Shown here piece after piece: positions 27,172 through 36,418 of a stretch of DNA of 64,000 nt. Both the position numbers and the translations under genes were made by a program. Within the stretch, counting starts at the first letter, position 1; each line of letters begins with the position of its first letter. Source of the DNA: Roseovarius sp. (GTDB lineage: Bacteria > Pseudomonadota > Alphaproteobacteria > Rhodobacterales > Rhodobacteraceae). The notes under the pieces are model-generated. The model worked only from the letters and a program-made list of their open reading frames with translations, ran no database searches and had not been told where the DNA came from. Where the stretch lies: assembly GCA_021775255.1 (NCBI GenBank), contig JAJFIA010000010.1, positions 248,001-312,000 on the forward strand, written 5' to 3'.

Positions 27172-28191
27172 ATGAAAACGACAAAACTAGCAAAAACCGC
27201 CCTTGGCCTTGCGGCCGCAATGGCCATGGCCACATCGGCTGAGGCTAATGAGAAAGTCACATTCGGCACCAACTGGGTGGCGCAGGCCGAACATGGCGGG
27301 TTTTATCAGGCCGTGGTGGATGGCACCTATGCCGCTTGCGGACTGGATGTGGAAATTGTGCCCGGCGGGCCAAATGTCAACAACCGCGCGCTGCTGCTGG
27401 CCGGCAAGATTGATTACCTGATGGATGGCAATCTTCTGCAATCCTTCAACTCGGTCAAAGAGGGCATCCCGATGGTGGCGCTGGCCAGCATGTTCCAGAA
27501 GGAACCACAGGTGATCCTCACCCATCCGGGGCAGGGGCTTGATACCTGGGAAAGCCTCAAGGGGGCCGATACGCTGCTGATCGGCAATGGCGGCTATCAG
27601 TCGTTTTTCCGCTGGATGGTCAGCAATGGTTTCCGCGATGAACAGCGCAAGCCCTATACCTATAGCGCCGCCCCCTTTCTGGCCGATAAGAAAAGCGGCC
27701 AGCAGGGCTATGTCACGTCCGAGCCGCATGTGATCGAGGCCGAGGCCGGGTTTACCCCCAATATCTTCCTGCTGGCGGATTACGGCTTTGATACCTATTC
27801 CACCCTGATTGCCACCATGCAGAACACCATTGATAGCCACCCTGATCAGGTGCAGTGCTTTGTGGATGGGTCGATCATCGGCTGGAACACTTATATGTAT
27901 GGCGACAACACGGCGGCCAATGCCCTGATCCAGGAACATAACCCCGATCTTACCGATGATGCGATTGCCTATGCGATCAAGGCGATGAAAGATTATGGCA
28001 TCGTCGATTCCGGCGATAGCGAAACCCTGGGCATTGGTGCCATGACCGATGCGCGCATCACCAGCTTCTATGACAAGATGGTGGCCGCCGGAGTGGTGGA
28101 TCCGGGGCTTGATTACAAGGCGTCCTACACGCTTGATTTCATCAACAAAGGCGTGGGCCTTGACGTGAAGAAAAACCTGACAGGAAACTGA
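27172..28191 (+). CDS. NMT1/THI5-type ABC substrate-binding protein
   Basis: Periplasmic binding protein of an ABC importer of the ThiY/SsuA/TauA group. Residues 1-25 form a signal peptide ending TSAEA. The mature part begins VTFGTNWVAQAEHGGFYQAVVDG, typical of the NMT1/THI5-like family whose members bind thiamin pyrimidines, nucleobase-like rings or sulfonates. It is 339 residues long. A GGGAG ribosome site precedes the ATG. It is followed by ATPase and permease genes and then by nucleotide and ring-hydrolase genes, so the ligand may be a nitrogen heterocycle; that is inference. Confidence 0.88.
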   Translation: MKTTKLAKTALGLAAAMAMATSAEANEKVTFGTNWVAQAEHGGFYQAVVDGTYAACGLDVEIVPGGPNVNNRALLLAGKIDYLMDGNLLQSFNSVKEGIPMVALASMFQKEPQVILTHPGQGLDTWESLKGADTLLIGNGGYQSFFRWMVSNGFRDEQRKPYTYSAAPFLADKKSGQQGYVTSEPHVIEAEAGFTPNIFLLADYGFDTYSTLIATMQNTIDSHPDQVQCFVDGSIIGWNTYMYGDNTAANALIQEHNPDLTDDAIAYAIKAMKDYGIVDSGDSETLGIGAMTDARITSFYDKMVAAGVVDPGLDYKASYTLDFINKGVGLDVKKNLTGN

Positions 28192-28199
28192 TCGCCAAC

Positions 28200-28236
28200 G
28201 GGCATACCCTAACAAGGGGCGGGGGCCGCAATGCCC
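28200..28236 (+). other. Stem-loop after the binding-protein gene
   Basis: GGGCAT (28200-28205) pairs with ATGCCC (28231-28236) and CCCT/AGGG pair inside the loop. No T-run follows, so it is not a complete terminator. Such stems after binding-protein genes often stabilise that part of the mRNA or lower downstream expression; that role is inferred. Confidence 0.35.
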
Positions 28237-28260
28237 TTGCCCTGTTATTGAGGGAAATAC

Positions 28261-29049
28261 ATGAGCAATACCAATCTGTTGTCGCTGAAAGACATCGGCA
28301 AGACATTTTCCAACGGCACCGTCGCGCTTCAGGGCATGAGCATGGATATCGAGCAAGGCTCATTCGTCAGCCTGCTGGGGCCGTCGGGCTGTGGCAAATC
28401 AACCGCTTTGAAAATCATCGCAGGGCTTGGCAATCTGACCACCGGCAGCCTGAAATGGCCCGATACCAGGGTGGATCATCTGGGCCGGCCCGATCATGAA
28501 ATATCTTTCGTGTTTCAGGAGCCTACTTTGATGCAATGGGCCACGGTGTTTGAAAATGTCTGGCTGCCGCTGCGCCTCAAGGGCACATCCCGCAAAGCCG
28601 CAACCGCGCAGGTGAGCGAGGCGCTGGGCATGGTTGGCCTTGCGGATTTTGCCACGTCCTACCCGCGCGAACTCTCCGGCGGCATGAAAATGCGGGTGTC
28701 GATTGCCCGCGCGCTGATCACCCGGCCCAAACTTTTGTTGATGGACGAGCCCTTTGCGGCACTGGATGAGATCACCCGCTTCAAGCTCAACAATGATCTG
28801 CTGGAACTGTGGCAGAAATTCAACTGGACGGTGATTTTCGTCACCCATTCGGTGTTTGAAAGCGCCTACCTTTCCAATCGCATCGTGGTGATGGCCGCCC
28901 GCCCCGGCCGGGTGGTGGCCGATATCGCTGTCACTTCGCCTTATCCGCGCCGCGGCGATGATCACCGCAGCTCGCCCGAATATAACGAAACCTGCCGTGA
29001 GGCATCCGAGGCCCTGCACGCCGCGATGAAAGCCGGAGACCATATGTAA
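28261..29049 (+). CDS. NitT/TauT-type ABC transporter ATP-binding protein
   Basis: The 262-residue ATPase has Walker A GPSGCGKST (about 40-48), the Q-loop VFQEPTLMQW, signature LSGGMKMRVSIARAL and Walker B LLMDEPFAALD, followed by the H-loop in VTHSVFES. It energises the importer made with the genes on both sides. Its stop overlaps the permease start by one base. Confidence 0.92.
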   Translation: MSNTNLLSLKDIGKTFSNGTVALQGMSMDIEQGSFVSLLGPSGCGKSTALKIIAGLGNLTTGSLKWPDTRVDHLGRPDHEISFVFQEPTLMQWATVFENVWLPLRLKGTSRKAATAQVSEALGMVGLADFATSYPRELSGGMKMRVSIARALITRPKLLLMDEPFAALDEITRFKLNNDLLELWQKFNWTVIFVTHSVFESAYLSNRIVVMAARPGRVVADIAVTSPYPRRGDDHRSSPEYNETCREASEALHAAMKAGDHM

Positions 29050-29900
29050 TGCCTGATATCCAATCCCCCCCCGCCCTGCTTGATCCGGTGGAAATGCGCA
29101 AGGCCCGCATGGTGCGCAACGAAAAGATTGGCCGCTGGGTTCTGCCAATACTGGTGATGGCGCTGACGATTTTCGCATGGGACAGGTTTTGCGTGATCAA
29201 CGAGGTGCCGCATTATATCATCCCGCGGCCGGGCATTGTTCTGGCCGCGCTGATCGAAGACTGGCCGCTGCTGATGTCATCGCTAGGCACCACCTTGACA
29301 ATCACATTCTCGGCGCTGGCGGTGGCCATAATCGGCGGCGTTGGCCTTGCGGTACTCTTCGCGCAATCCAAATGGATCGAGATGTCATTCTTTCCCTATG
29401 CGGTGATCCTGCAGGTGACTCCGATCATCGTTATCGCACCGCTGATCTTCATCTATGTCGACAGCAAATTTGCCGGGCTGCTGATCTGTGCCTGGATCGT
29501 GGCGTTTTTTCCGATCCTGTCCAACACCACTCTGGGCCTCAAATCCGCCGATCATAATCTGGTGGATATGATGTCACTTTATGGCGCATCGCGCTGGCAG
29601 ACCCTGCGGTTTTTGCGCCTGCCCGCCGCCTTGCCCTATTTCCTTGGGGGGCTGAAGATCGCCGGGGGCCTGTCGCTGATTGGTGCGATTGTGGCCGAGT
29701 TTGTGGCCGGCACCGGCGGCGTGGGCTCGGGCCTGGCATTTCGCATCCTTGAGGCCAGTTACCGGCTCAATATCCCGCGCATGTTCGCGGCGATTTTGCT
29801 GATCTCGCTCACCGGGGTTCTGATCTTCATGTTCATGACATTTTTGTCGTGGCTCTTCTTGCACAAATGGCACGAAAGCGCCATCAAACGCGAGCATTAA
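29049..29900 (+). CDS. NitT/TauT-type ABC transporter permease
   Basis: A 283-residue inner-membrane permease with about six helices and the BPD-transport EAA-type loop (LYGASRWQTLRFLRLPAALPY at about 176-196, given in family form EAA-x3-G-x9-I-x-LP). It pairs with the ATPase encoded just upstream. The next gene starts five bases after its stop codon. Confidence 0.91.
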   Translation: MPDIQSPPALLDPVEMRKARMVRNEKIGRWVLPILVMALTIFAWDRFCVINEVPHYIIPRPGIVLAALIEDWPLLMSSLGTTLTITFSALAVAIIGGVGLAVLFAQSKWIEMSFFPYAVILQVTPIIVIAPLIFIYVDSKFAGLLICAWIVAFFPILSNTTLGLKSADHNLVDMMSLYGASRWQTLRFLRLPAALPYFLGGLKIAGGLSLIGAIVAEFVAGTGGVGSGLAFRILEASYRLNIPRMFAAILLISLTGVLIFMFMTFLSWLFLHKWHESAIKREH

Positions 29901-29904
29901 GCCG

Positions 29905-31719
29905 ATGCGGCTTGTAGAATCCCAACCAAACCGCAATGGCGGGATTGACCGGCTTTTTATGCTGCAAGGCGATGCTGTCAGCGGGCCTGTAGCCGCGATT
30001 GAAGGGGCAGAATTAGTGCCGGATGTGCCCGGTGAGGGCCGCCTGCGCATCTTCCATTTCAACGATCTGCACAACCATCTGACCGAGCTTTCAGGCGAGG
30101 CCAAAGGCACGCCGCGGTTTTCCGGGATGGTCAGGCATGTGCGGGCCGCGCGGGCGGGAAATGATCCGGTTCTGTTCCTGTCGATCGGTGACGATCACAC
30201 CGGCAGCATGCTGGATGAGCTGATGGGCTGGAGCCCGGATGCCTTTCAGCTTGATGCCAGCTACCGCGCCTATTCCGAGGGCGGCGTGGATGCCAGTGTG
30301 CTGGGCAATCATGAATTTGATCGCGGCAGCGCGGTTTTGGCCAAAGGCATCCGGCAAGACGCCAATTTCCCCATTCTCAGCGCCAATCTGCATTCCTCCG
30401 CGCATCTTCTGCCCGGTCAGGATTATGCCCCCGCGGCCATCGCGCTTATGGGTGGTTTGCGGGTTGGCCTTCTGGGCCTGACCACGGCGGTGGAAACCCG
30501 TGTCGGGCAGGAAAATGATCCGACACTGGCCGTGGCCTCGCCGGTTCAGACGCTGCAAAATCTGCTGCCTGCGATGGTGCCTTTGGTCGATGTGATGCTG
30601 ATCCTGTCGCATTGCGGCTATGGCAATGGCGCGCATCGAAGCGGCAAGGCGGCGGGGGTGCGCGATATAGGCGAGGCCGATTTTGCACTCGCGCGGGTGG
30701 CGGCAGGCCTCACCGATAAACCGCTCATGATTTTGGGCGCGCATACCCATACCAAGCTGAATGAACAGGGGCTTGAGCCATCGAATATCATTGATGGCAT
30801 CCCGGTGTTTCAGGCCGAATGCAATGGGCGCTATCTGGGCGAGATCAACCTTGATATCAAGCCGGGCAAAGCCGTGACATCCGCCTGCCTGCATAAGATC
30901 GGCCCTGAGGGCGATTTTGACACGGAATTCGAGGCCGCCCATATCGCGCCGATCATCGCCAGGATTGAACAGGCCCTGACCCGCAAAATTGCCCATATCC
31001 ATACGCAGGCCCTGAGCCATAAATCCGCCCAACAGGCCCGCTATTGCGGCGAATCCGCGCTGGCGAATTTCATCTGCGATGCGATCTGCGAGCGGCTGGA
31101 TTTGCGCGGCATCCCGGTTGATCTGGCGCTGATGAACGGGGCCACCTTGCAGGCGGGGCTGGAGCCGGGTGTGCTCAATGCCGGTGACTGGTTTCATGTC
31201 ATGCCCTATGCCGATGAGGTGTTCGTGGCCGAGATGGATGCCGCACAAATCGCCGCGATGCTGGCTTCCAACGCCAAACGCATCCTGCGCGCGGAAGAGA
31301 TTGCCACGACCGATTGCAGCGGCTTTCTGGCGCGGGGATTTCTGCATTGTTCGCATCACATACGCTACCGTATAGAAACGCATGAAAATGCCGGGATGGC
31401 CCGTGCTTTGGGCATTGAATACCTTGGTCAGCCGCTGGCGGATTTACAACAGCGCCGCTTCAAAGTGGTGATGTCCACCTATCTGGCGCTTGGCGGCTTT
31501 GGTGAGCGCTGGAATGGCCGGCCGATCTGCGGCGGGGTGCCCGGCGATCTTGCGGGCTATGATCTGCGCGCCTTGCCGTCACAAAATACCGGGCTGGTCT
31601 ACCGCGATGAAATTGGCCAGTACCTGCGCGACCTGGGCGATGTTGGCGATCCCCCCGGCGGCTATCTTGACGGGCGTCTGAAAGTTATCAGCAAGGAGTT
31701 TGAACATGGGCCACACTGA
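29905..31719 (+). CDS. UshA/5'-nucleotidase-like metallophosphatase without signal peptide
   Basis: A 604-residue two-domain metallophosphatase. The metal-site motifs are present in order: FHFNDLHNHL near residue 50, SIGDDHTGS near 93, LGNHEFDRG near 133, ILSHCGYGNG near 233 and LGAHTHTKL near 275; a nucleotide-binding C-terminal domain follows, with an MNGATLQAG-like segment near 411. The first 45 residues are not a signal peptide, so the enzyme should act in the cytoplasm. Within this operon it may dephosphorylate a nucleotide-like compound. It overlaps the next gene by 14 bases. Confidence 0.85.
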   Translation: MRLVESQPNRNGGIDRLFMLQGDAVSGPVAAIEGAELVPDVPGEGRLRIFHFNDLHNHLTELSGEAKGTPRFSGMVRHVRAARAGNDPVLFLSIGDDHTGSMLDELMGWSPDAFQLDASYRAYSEGGVDASVLGNHEFDRGSAVLAKGIRQDANFPILSANLHSSAHLLPGQDYAPAAIALMGGLRVGLLGLTTAVETRVGQENDPTLAVASPVQTLQNLLPAMVPLVDVMLILSHCGYGNGAHRSGKAAGVRDIGEADFALARVAAGLTDKPLMILGAHTHTKLNEQGLEPSNIIDGIPVFQAECNGRYLGEINLDIKPGKAVTSACLHKIGPEGDFDTEFEAAHIAPIIARIEQALTRKIAHIHTQALSHKSAQQARYCGESALANFICDAICERLDLRGIPVDLALMNGATLQAGLEPGVLNAGDWFHVMPYADEVFVAEMDAAQIAAMLASNAKRILRAEEIATTDCSGFLARGFLHCSHHIRYRIETHENAGMARALGIEYLGQPLADLQQRRFKVVMSTYLALGGFGERWNGRPICGGVPGDLAGYDLRALPSQNTGLVYRDEIGQYLRDLGDVGDPPGGYLDGRLKVISKEFEHGPH

Positions 31720-32506
31720 TCATCTCTATTGGGAAAACCACAGCAGCGAAGCCCTCGCGGAACTGGCAAAGCGCGATCCGGTGGCGGTGCTGCCCATCGG
31801 GGCCACCGAACAGCACGGGCCCCATCTGCCACTGTCGGTGGATAGCGATATCAATCGCGGGCTGATCCGGGCGGCGGCAGAATTGCTGGCCGCGCGTGAT
31901 CTGCCGGTTCTCTTCCTGCCCCATATGCCGATTGGCAAAAGCACCGAGCATCTGGATTTTGCCGGCTCGCTTTCGTTCTCAACCCAGACCCTGATTGCCA
32001 TGTGGATGGAGATCGGCGCCTGTGTCGCCGCATCGGGCATTCGCCGTCTGGTCTTTTTCAACAGCCATGGCGGGCAGGTGGCGCCGATGGACATTGTAGC
32101 GCGCGATCTGCGGGTGCAGCACGGCCTGCTGACGTTCTCATGCAACTGGTTTGGCCTTGGCCTGCCTGAGGGGCTGATTTCTGAGCATGAAAGCACCTAT
32201 GGCATCCACGCGGGCGAGCTGGAAACCGCGATGATGCTGCATCTTCATCGGGATAAATGCCATATGAACAAGGCGCAAAACTATGTCTCGCATATTGAGG
32301 ACCTGAACAAGACAACCCGTCATCTGGGCCTTGGACCGGGGGGCAAACTGGGCTGGAAGGCCCGCGATCTCAATGCAAACGGGGCTTGCGGCGATGCCAC
32401 GCGCGCCACGGCTGAAACCGGCAAGGCAGCGGTTGATCATGTGGCCGCCACCTTTGTTGAGATGCTGGGCGAGGTGCTGAAATACGATCCGGGCGGGCGT
32501 GGCTGA
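31706..32506 (+). CDS. Creatininase-family amidohydrolase
   Basis: Members of this family open cyclic amides (creatinine) or cleave formamides such as the FAPy intermediate. The 266-residue protein has the metal motifs LPIGATEQHGPHLPL (E35, H37), DSDIN (D46-N50), FFNSHGGQ near 115 and HAGELETAM near 170 (the conserved E). The ATG at 31706 follows AAGGAG at 31693-31698. Family membership is clear, the substrate is not. Its neighbours suggest a ring-containing nitrogen compound. Confidence 0.87.
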   Translation: MGHTDHLYWENHSSEALAELAKRDPVAVLPIGATEQHGPHLPLSVDSDINRGLIRAAAELLAARDLPVLFLPHMPIGKSTEHLDFAGSLSFSTQTLIAMWMEIGACVAASGIRRLVFFNSHGGQVAPMDIVARDLRVQHGLLTFSCNWFGLGLPEGLISEHESTYGIHAGELETAMMLHLHRDKCHMNKAQNYVSHIEDLNKTTRHLGLGPGGKLGWKARDLNANGACGDATRATAETGKAAVDHVAATFVEMLGEVLKYDPGGRG

Positions 32507-32507
32507 G

Positions 32508-33800
32508 ATGGCGCGCTTTCCGGTAAATCCGCCACCCGATCCGGCGCATTACGTGCTGGGTAATGCCCATATCCCCCCGGCGCTTTGTGATCTTGAACCG
32601 GGCAGGGATGGCTGGTGTCTGGGCGATATTGAAGTGCGGCAGGGGCAGATCAAAACCGTGGCCGAGGCGGGCAGACATGCCTTTGGTGAGCTGCCAATGG
32701 TGGATGCGGGGCAGGGGATTTTGCTGTCGGCACTGGTGGATTGTCATACCCATCTTGATAAGGCGCATGTGGCAGCCTATGCCGATTTCCCCCCCGGTGA
32801 TCTGGCGCAGGCGATTGCCGCGATGGCTGAAAACCTGGCAAGCTGGACGCCGGAAAACCTGTATGCGCGCGCCGAGTTTTCACTGAAATCCGCCTATGCT
32901 TACGGCGTGCGCGCGTTGCGCAGCCATGTTGGCATCGGCCCTGCCATGCCGGATTTTGTCTGGCCGGTGATGCAGGAGATGGTGCAGGAATGGCGCGGCC
33001 GGATTGATCTGCAACTCTCGCCGCTTACCGATATTCTGAGCTTTGATGACGCCGAGCTGGCCCGTATGATCCATGCCACATCCGCCGGGCAGGGCCGGGT
33101 TGGCATGTTCCTTTTCAATCAGCCTGATATGGCCATACGCCTACGTAGGGTATTGGCCCATGCCGATGCGCAAGGCTGGGATATTGACCTGCATGTGGAT
33201 GAAGGGCTGAGCCCGGAACTTGACGGACTCCATACGGTAGCGAATGTAGTGCTTGAACTGGGAATCAAGGGCCGGATACTCTGCGGCCATTGTGTGGCGC
33301 TCAACAGCTATGAAGACCCGCGCCGCAACGCGGTGATCGCCCGCGCGCGTGAGGCGGGCCTCAATTTTGTCGCCCTGCCAAGCACCAATCTCTATCTGCA
33401 GGGCCGCAGCAATAGCGGCATCATCGGCTCGCGCGGCATGGCCCCGGTTGAACTCTTGAGCAAGGCCGGGGCAAATGTATCTTTGGGCGCGGATAACGTG
33501 CGCGACGGCTTTTGCGCCTTTGGTGATTTTGATCCGCTGGCGGTGCTGCATCTCGGGGCACAGATCGGCCATCTGCATGAGCCTGCCCGCGACTGGCCGC
33601 AAATGATTACCACCAACCCCGCCCAAACCATGGGGTTGGAGTGGGAGGGCATGATCAGGCCCGGCGCGCCTGCAGATCTGGTACTGATGGCGGCGCGCTG
33701 CAGTACCGAGATGAGCCTAAGCCCCGCGCCCGAACGGCAGGTGATCCGCGCCGGCAAATGGCTGAATATCGCGCCGCCTTCGGTGCGTGATCTGATGTAA
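32508..33800 (+). CDS. Cytosine-deaminase-like amidohydrolase
   Basis: A 430-residue amidohydrolase of the cytosine deaminase branch. It has the HTHLDK metal motif at residues 80-85, a HVDEG segment near 231, CGHCVALNS near 261 and the catalytic-aspartate segment LGADNVRDGF near 330. These are the ligands and general features of CodA-type enzymes. The ATG at 32508 lies one base after the previous stop; an in-frame GTG at 32499 is possible. Members deaminate or hydrolyse cytosine, isoguanine, creatinine or related rings, so the exact substrate is open. Confidence 0.86.
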   Translation: MARFPVNPPPDPAHYVLGNAHIPPALCDLEPGRDGWCLGDIEVRQGQIKTVAEAGRHAFGELPMVDAGQGILLSALVDCHTHLDKAHVAAYADFPPGDLAQAIAAMAENLASWTPENLYARAEFSLKSAYAYGVRALRSHVGIGPAMPDFVWPVMQEMVQEWRGRIDLQLSPLTDILSFDDAELARMIHATSAGQGRVGMFLFNQPDMAIRLRRVLAHADAQGWDIDLHVDEGLSPELDGLHTVANVVLELGIKGRILCGHCVALNSYEDPRRNAVIARAREAGLNFVALPSTNLYLQGRSNSGIIGSRGMAPVELLSKAGANVSLGADNVRDGFCAFGDFDPLAVLHLGAQIGHLHEPARDWPQMITTNPAQTMGLEWEGMIRPGAPADLVLMAARCSTEMSLSPAPERQVIRAGKWLNIAPPSVRDLM

Positions 33801-33812
33801 AAGGAGAGGGTG

Positions 33813-35189
33813 ATGAACAGGGATATAAACTGGCCGGGTTTTCGTGCCGATCTGGGCGATATTGAAATTATCGACAGCCCCCAGACGGTGCGCCTCAAAT
33901 CGCGCGATTATTTCTGGTATTCGCCGATCCTCAATCAACAGCTTAAAAAATGCTGGGCCGATCTGGTGGTGGTGCCGAAATCCGAGGCCGAGGTGATCAC
34001 CATCGCCGCGGCCTGTGCCAAATGGCGGGTGCCGCTGACAATCCGCGGCGGCGGCACCGGCAATTACGGCCAGGCGGTGCCGCTGGTGGGCGGCATCATC
34101 GTGGATATGACGCGGCTGACAGAGGTGCATGAGATCGGCCATGGCTTTGTCCGGGTTGCGGCCGGGGCACTGATTGAAGCGCTTGACAATGAGGTGCACA
34201 AGACCGGGCAGGAATTGCTGATGTGGCCCTCAACCCGCAGCCAGGCCACGATCGGCGGTTTCATCTCGGGCGGCTCGGGCGGTATCGGATCGGTGCGCCA
34301 CGGGGTGTTGCGCGATGAGGGCAATGTGCGGGCGCTGAGGATTGTCACCGTGGAAGAGGCCCCCCGGATCATTACACTGAAAGGCGCGGATATTCAAAAG
34401 GCGCATCATGCCTACGGCACCAACGGCATCATAACCGAGCTGGAGCTGGCCCTGCGCCCCAGCGTTGACTGGCAGCATGCGATTGTCCTCTTTGATGAAT
34501 ATGCCGATACCATCCGCTTTGGTCAGGCGCTCTGCCGCGATGAATTTGACATCTATCTGATCTCGACAGTGGATAGGCGTTTTTCGCAGTTCTACCGCGC
34601 TCTGGCGGATTATTTCCCGCCCGACAAACACGCGGTATTTGCCATGATCGGCCCCAAAACCATTGATGCGTTCAAATCGCTGGCCCCGGAATTTGGCGGC
34701 ACGCTTTCCTTGCTGATGGCGGATGCGGAATTGCAGGCGGCCAATCTGCCGCCCAGTTATGAATGCGCGTGGAATCACACCACATTGCAGGCGCTCAAAT
34801 CCGATCGTAGCTGGACCTATCTTCAGGTGGCCTATCCACAGCCCTACCAGCCCGCGATTGACAGGGTGATCATGGAGGAATTCGGCGATGAGGTGCTGCT
34901 GCATCATGAATTTGCCCGCGAGCGTGGCGATTATCAGATTTTCGCCCTGCCTTTGGTGAAATTCACCACGCGCGACCGGCTTTATGAAATATCCGCCCGG
35001 TTCGAAGCGCTTGGCTGCGGCGTGTTTGACGCCCATGTCTGCACCATCGCCGAAGGCGGCATGAAAGTGGTGGACGCGGTTCAGGTGGCCTTCAAGGCCG
35101 AGGCCGATCCGCATAACCTGATGAACCCCGGCAAAACCTGTCAGGCCGAGGCCGACGCGGTTCTGGCGGGGAAAGAATGGGTGGGGTGA
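33813..35189 (+). CDS. FAD-binding (GlcD/VAO-type) oxidoreductase
   Basis: A 458-residue flavoprotein with an FAD_binding_4 (VAO) domain: PLTIRGGGTGNYGQAVPL near residue 75-92, then SQATIGGFISGGSGGIGSVRHG (in halves at about 148-169). The C-terminal part ends with the DPHNLMNPGKT motif seen in FAD-linked oxidases. It probably oxidises the product of the hydrolases upstream. The ATG at 33813 follows AAAGGAGAG. It is the last gene of the operon; GC content drops soon after. Confidence 0.86.
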   Translation: MNRDINWPGFRADLGDIEIIDSPQTVRLKSRDYFWYSPILNQQLKKCWADLVVVPKSEAEVITIAAACAKWRVPLTIRGGGTGNYGQAVPLVGGIIVDMTRLTEVHEIGHGFVRVAAGALIEALDNEVHKTGQELLMWPSTRSQATIGGFISGGSGGIGSVRHGVLRDEGNVRALRIVTVEEAPRIITLKGADIQKAHHAYGTNGIITELELALRPSVDWQHAIVLFDEYADTIRFGQALCRDEFDIYLISTVDRRFSQFYRALADYFPPDKHAVFAMIGPKTIDAFKSLAPEFGGTLSLLMADAELQAANLPPSYECAWNHTTLQALKSDRSWTYLQVAYPQPYQPAIDRVIMEEFGDEVLLHHEFARERGDYQIFALPLVKFTTRDRLYEISARFEALGCGVFDAHVCTIAEGGMKVVDAVQVAFKAEADPHNLMNPGKTCQAEADAVLAGKEWVG

Positions 35190-35277
35190 GGGTTTGCCAT
35201 TGGATGGATATTTCTTATTAGTTCCGAGTTGTTGTGCAAGAGAATGGGCGATAGAAGGCTGTTTGCTTCATATGTTG

Positions 35278-36135
35278 TTATTCAATGCTTTCGATTGTTT
35301 CGGTAATTGATTTTTGTAATTGTGCAAGCGATCCTTTATGGCCTGCTTTGAATATGTTCCACGCTTTTATAATTATGGCTGCGCGAGTTAGCTCATGGAT
35401 TCGTCCGTTATTGTTGACTTTTTGCGAATGGAGCAAAGCCTGCATTGTATCGATTATTTGGTACTTACCGTTTCTGTTTCCTTGCAACCAAGCATTCAAG
35501 AAATCATCAGATTTTTCGTGGTCTGATTTATTAAAATTGTAAATAAGGGCTGCCGATTGGCCAGCTGGATGTCCAAATTGACGATTAACATCACGTCCGG
35601 CTTTTATGAACTCTTCAATTTCTGGAAAGTCATCTCTTGCCAATTTTAAAACGAACTCCGGCTGAAGTGTTTCTCTATTGTAGGGATTGGTGTCCAATAG
35701 ATAAGCCCACCGAAGTGCTGATGCTAATGTAGATGCGTATTTGTAACCGGCTATATGCAAGACATCGGCTGCGTTTCTTGGTTTTCCTATGTCCATTCGC
35801 CCAAATAATTTTGGATCAATATCAAAAACAACGTGTGTGGTGAAGGAATGATTAGCCCTAACACAAGCCGCGAGACGATTTTGCCCATCGAGAAGTCTGC
35901 CATCCGCCCCAAATTTAATTGTATCCCCGGTCAGCCCCCAACGTTCGTTGGTCATGTCCTTTGCAAATTGTTGTACTTTGTTGGGTTTGGGTGGGCGATT
36001 ACCCTTATTTCTTTCCCCAAGCAGTTTCTGCGCTGACTCCGGCTCGATTTTGATTATCCTGCTAGTTGCAGGTGGGTTAGCCATATGCCCTTCGATTTCA
36101 GCGAGAGCGCTATGTATTGCGGCGCTATTTTTCAT
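35278..36135 (-). CDS. ParB/sulfiredoxin-fold-like protein in AT-rich patch
   Basis: A 285-residue protein whose segment FGADGRLLDGQNRLAACVRA (about residues 75-94) matches the core of ParB-like/sulfiredoxin-fold nuclease or nucleotide-binding domains. The rest has no helix-turn-helix that I can assign with confidence. There is no ParA partner and no parS-like site, so a partition role is unlikely; phage and island genes often carry such lone domains. The DNA is clearly more AT-rich than its neighbours. GGAGATG precedes the ATG. A cluster of TGTACA sites lies just upstream, suggesting autoregulation. Confidence 0.7.
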   Translation of the reverse strand: MKNSAAIHSALAEIEGHMANPPATSRIIKIEPESAQKLLGERNKGNRPPKPNKVQQFAKDMTNERWGLTGDTIKFGADGRLLDGQNRLAACVRANHSFTTHVVFDIDPKLFGRMDIGKPRNAADVLHIAGYKYASTLASALRWAYLLDTNPYNRETLQPEFVLKLARDDFPEIEEFIKAGRDVNRQFGHPAGQSAALIYNFNKSDHEKSDDFLNAWLQGNRNGKYQIIDTMQALLHSQKVNNNGRIHELTRAAIIIKAWNIFKAGHKGSLAQLQKSITETIESIE

Positions 36136-36154
36136 ATTTCATCTCCATATGATT

Positions 36155-36223
36155 CGTGTACATATATATCTTATGTACATATCGTGTACAAGTAATATAG
36201 TACAAAGAAATTCTTAGTGTACG
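36155..36223 (-). promoter_or_regulatory. Cluster of TGTACA palindromes before the ParB-like gene
   Basis: TGTACA occurs at 36157, 36174 and 36185, with near copies AGTACA at 36199 and TGTACG at 36218, all within 67 bases of AT-rich DNA directly upstream of the ParB-like start. CGTGTACA is repeated 28 bases apart. The density points to an operator for a self-regulating protein. The regulator is not shown by the sequence. Confidence 0.5.
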
Positions 36224-36418
36224 TAAATTGTATATTTTGAAGCCAAAGCACTTCATTTCGCAGGAAGGAATATACAAGCAAGCGGGGGTACGGCGGTAGG
36301 CGCGGAAAATGTCAGGTTGCGACCAGAATTTAGTTCAGTGGCGTTGCGGAGAATGTCGGCTATGATATGGCCTATCTTGTTGTTATTGAACTATGTGGGG
36401 CGCAGTTGTTTTAAACAA

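Noticed and set aside
30091-31383. A 430-codon minus-strand open frame opposite the 5'-nucleotidase-like gene.
   Set aside because: Antisense shadow; no recognisable motif, while the plus strand has all the metallophosphatase motifs.
34230-35114. A 294-codon minus-strand frame in the FAD oxidase gene.
   Set aside because: Antisense to a gene with clear FAD motifs.
36155-36223. TGTACA sites as plasmid-type iterons or parS.
   Set aside because: Spacing is irregular (17, 11, 14, 19) and there is no replication or ParA gene nearby; an operator is simpler.
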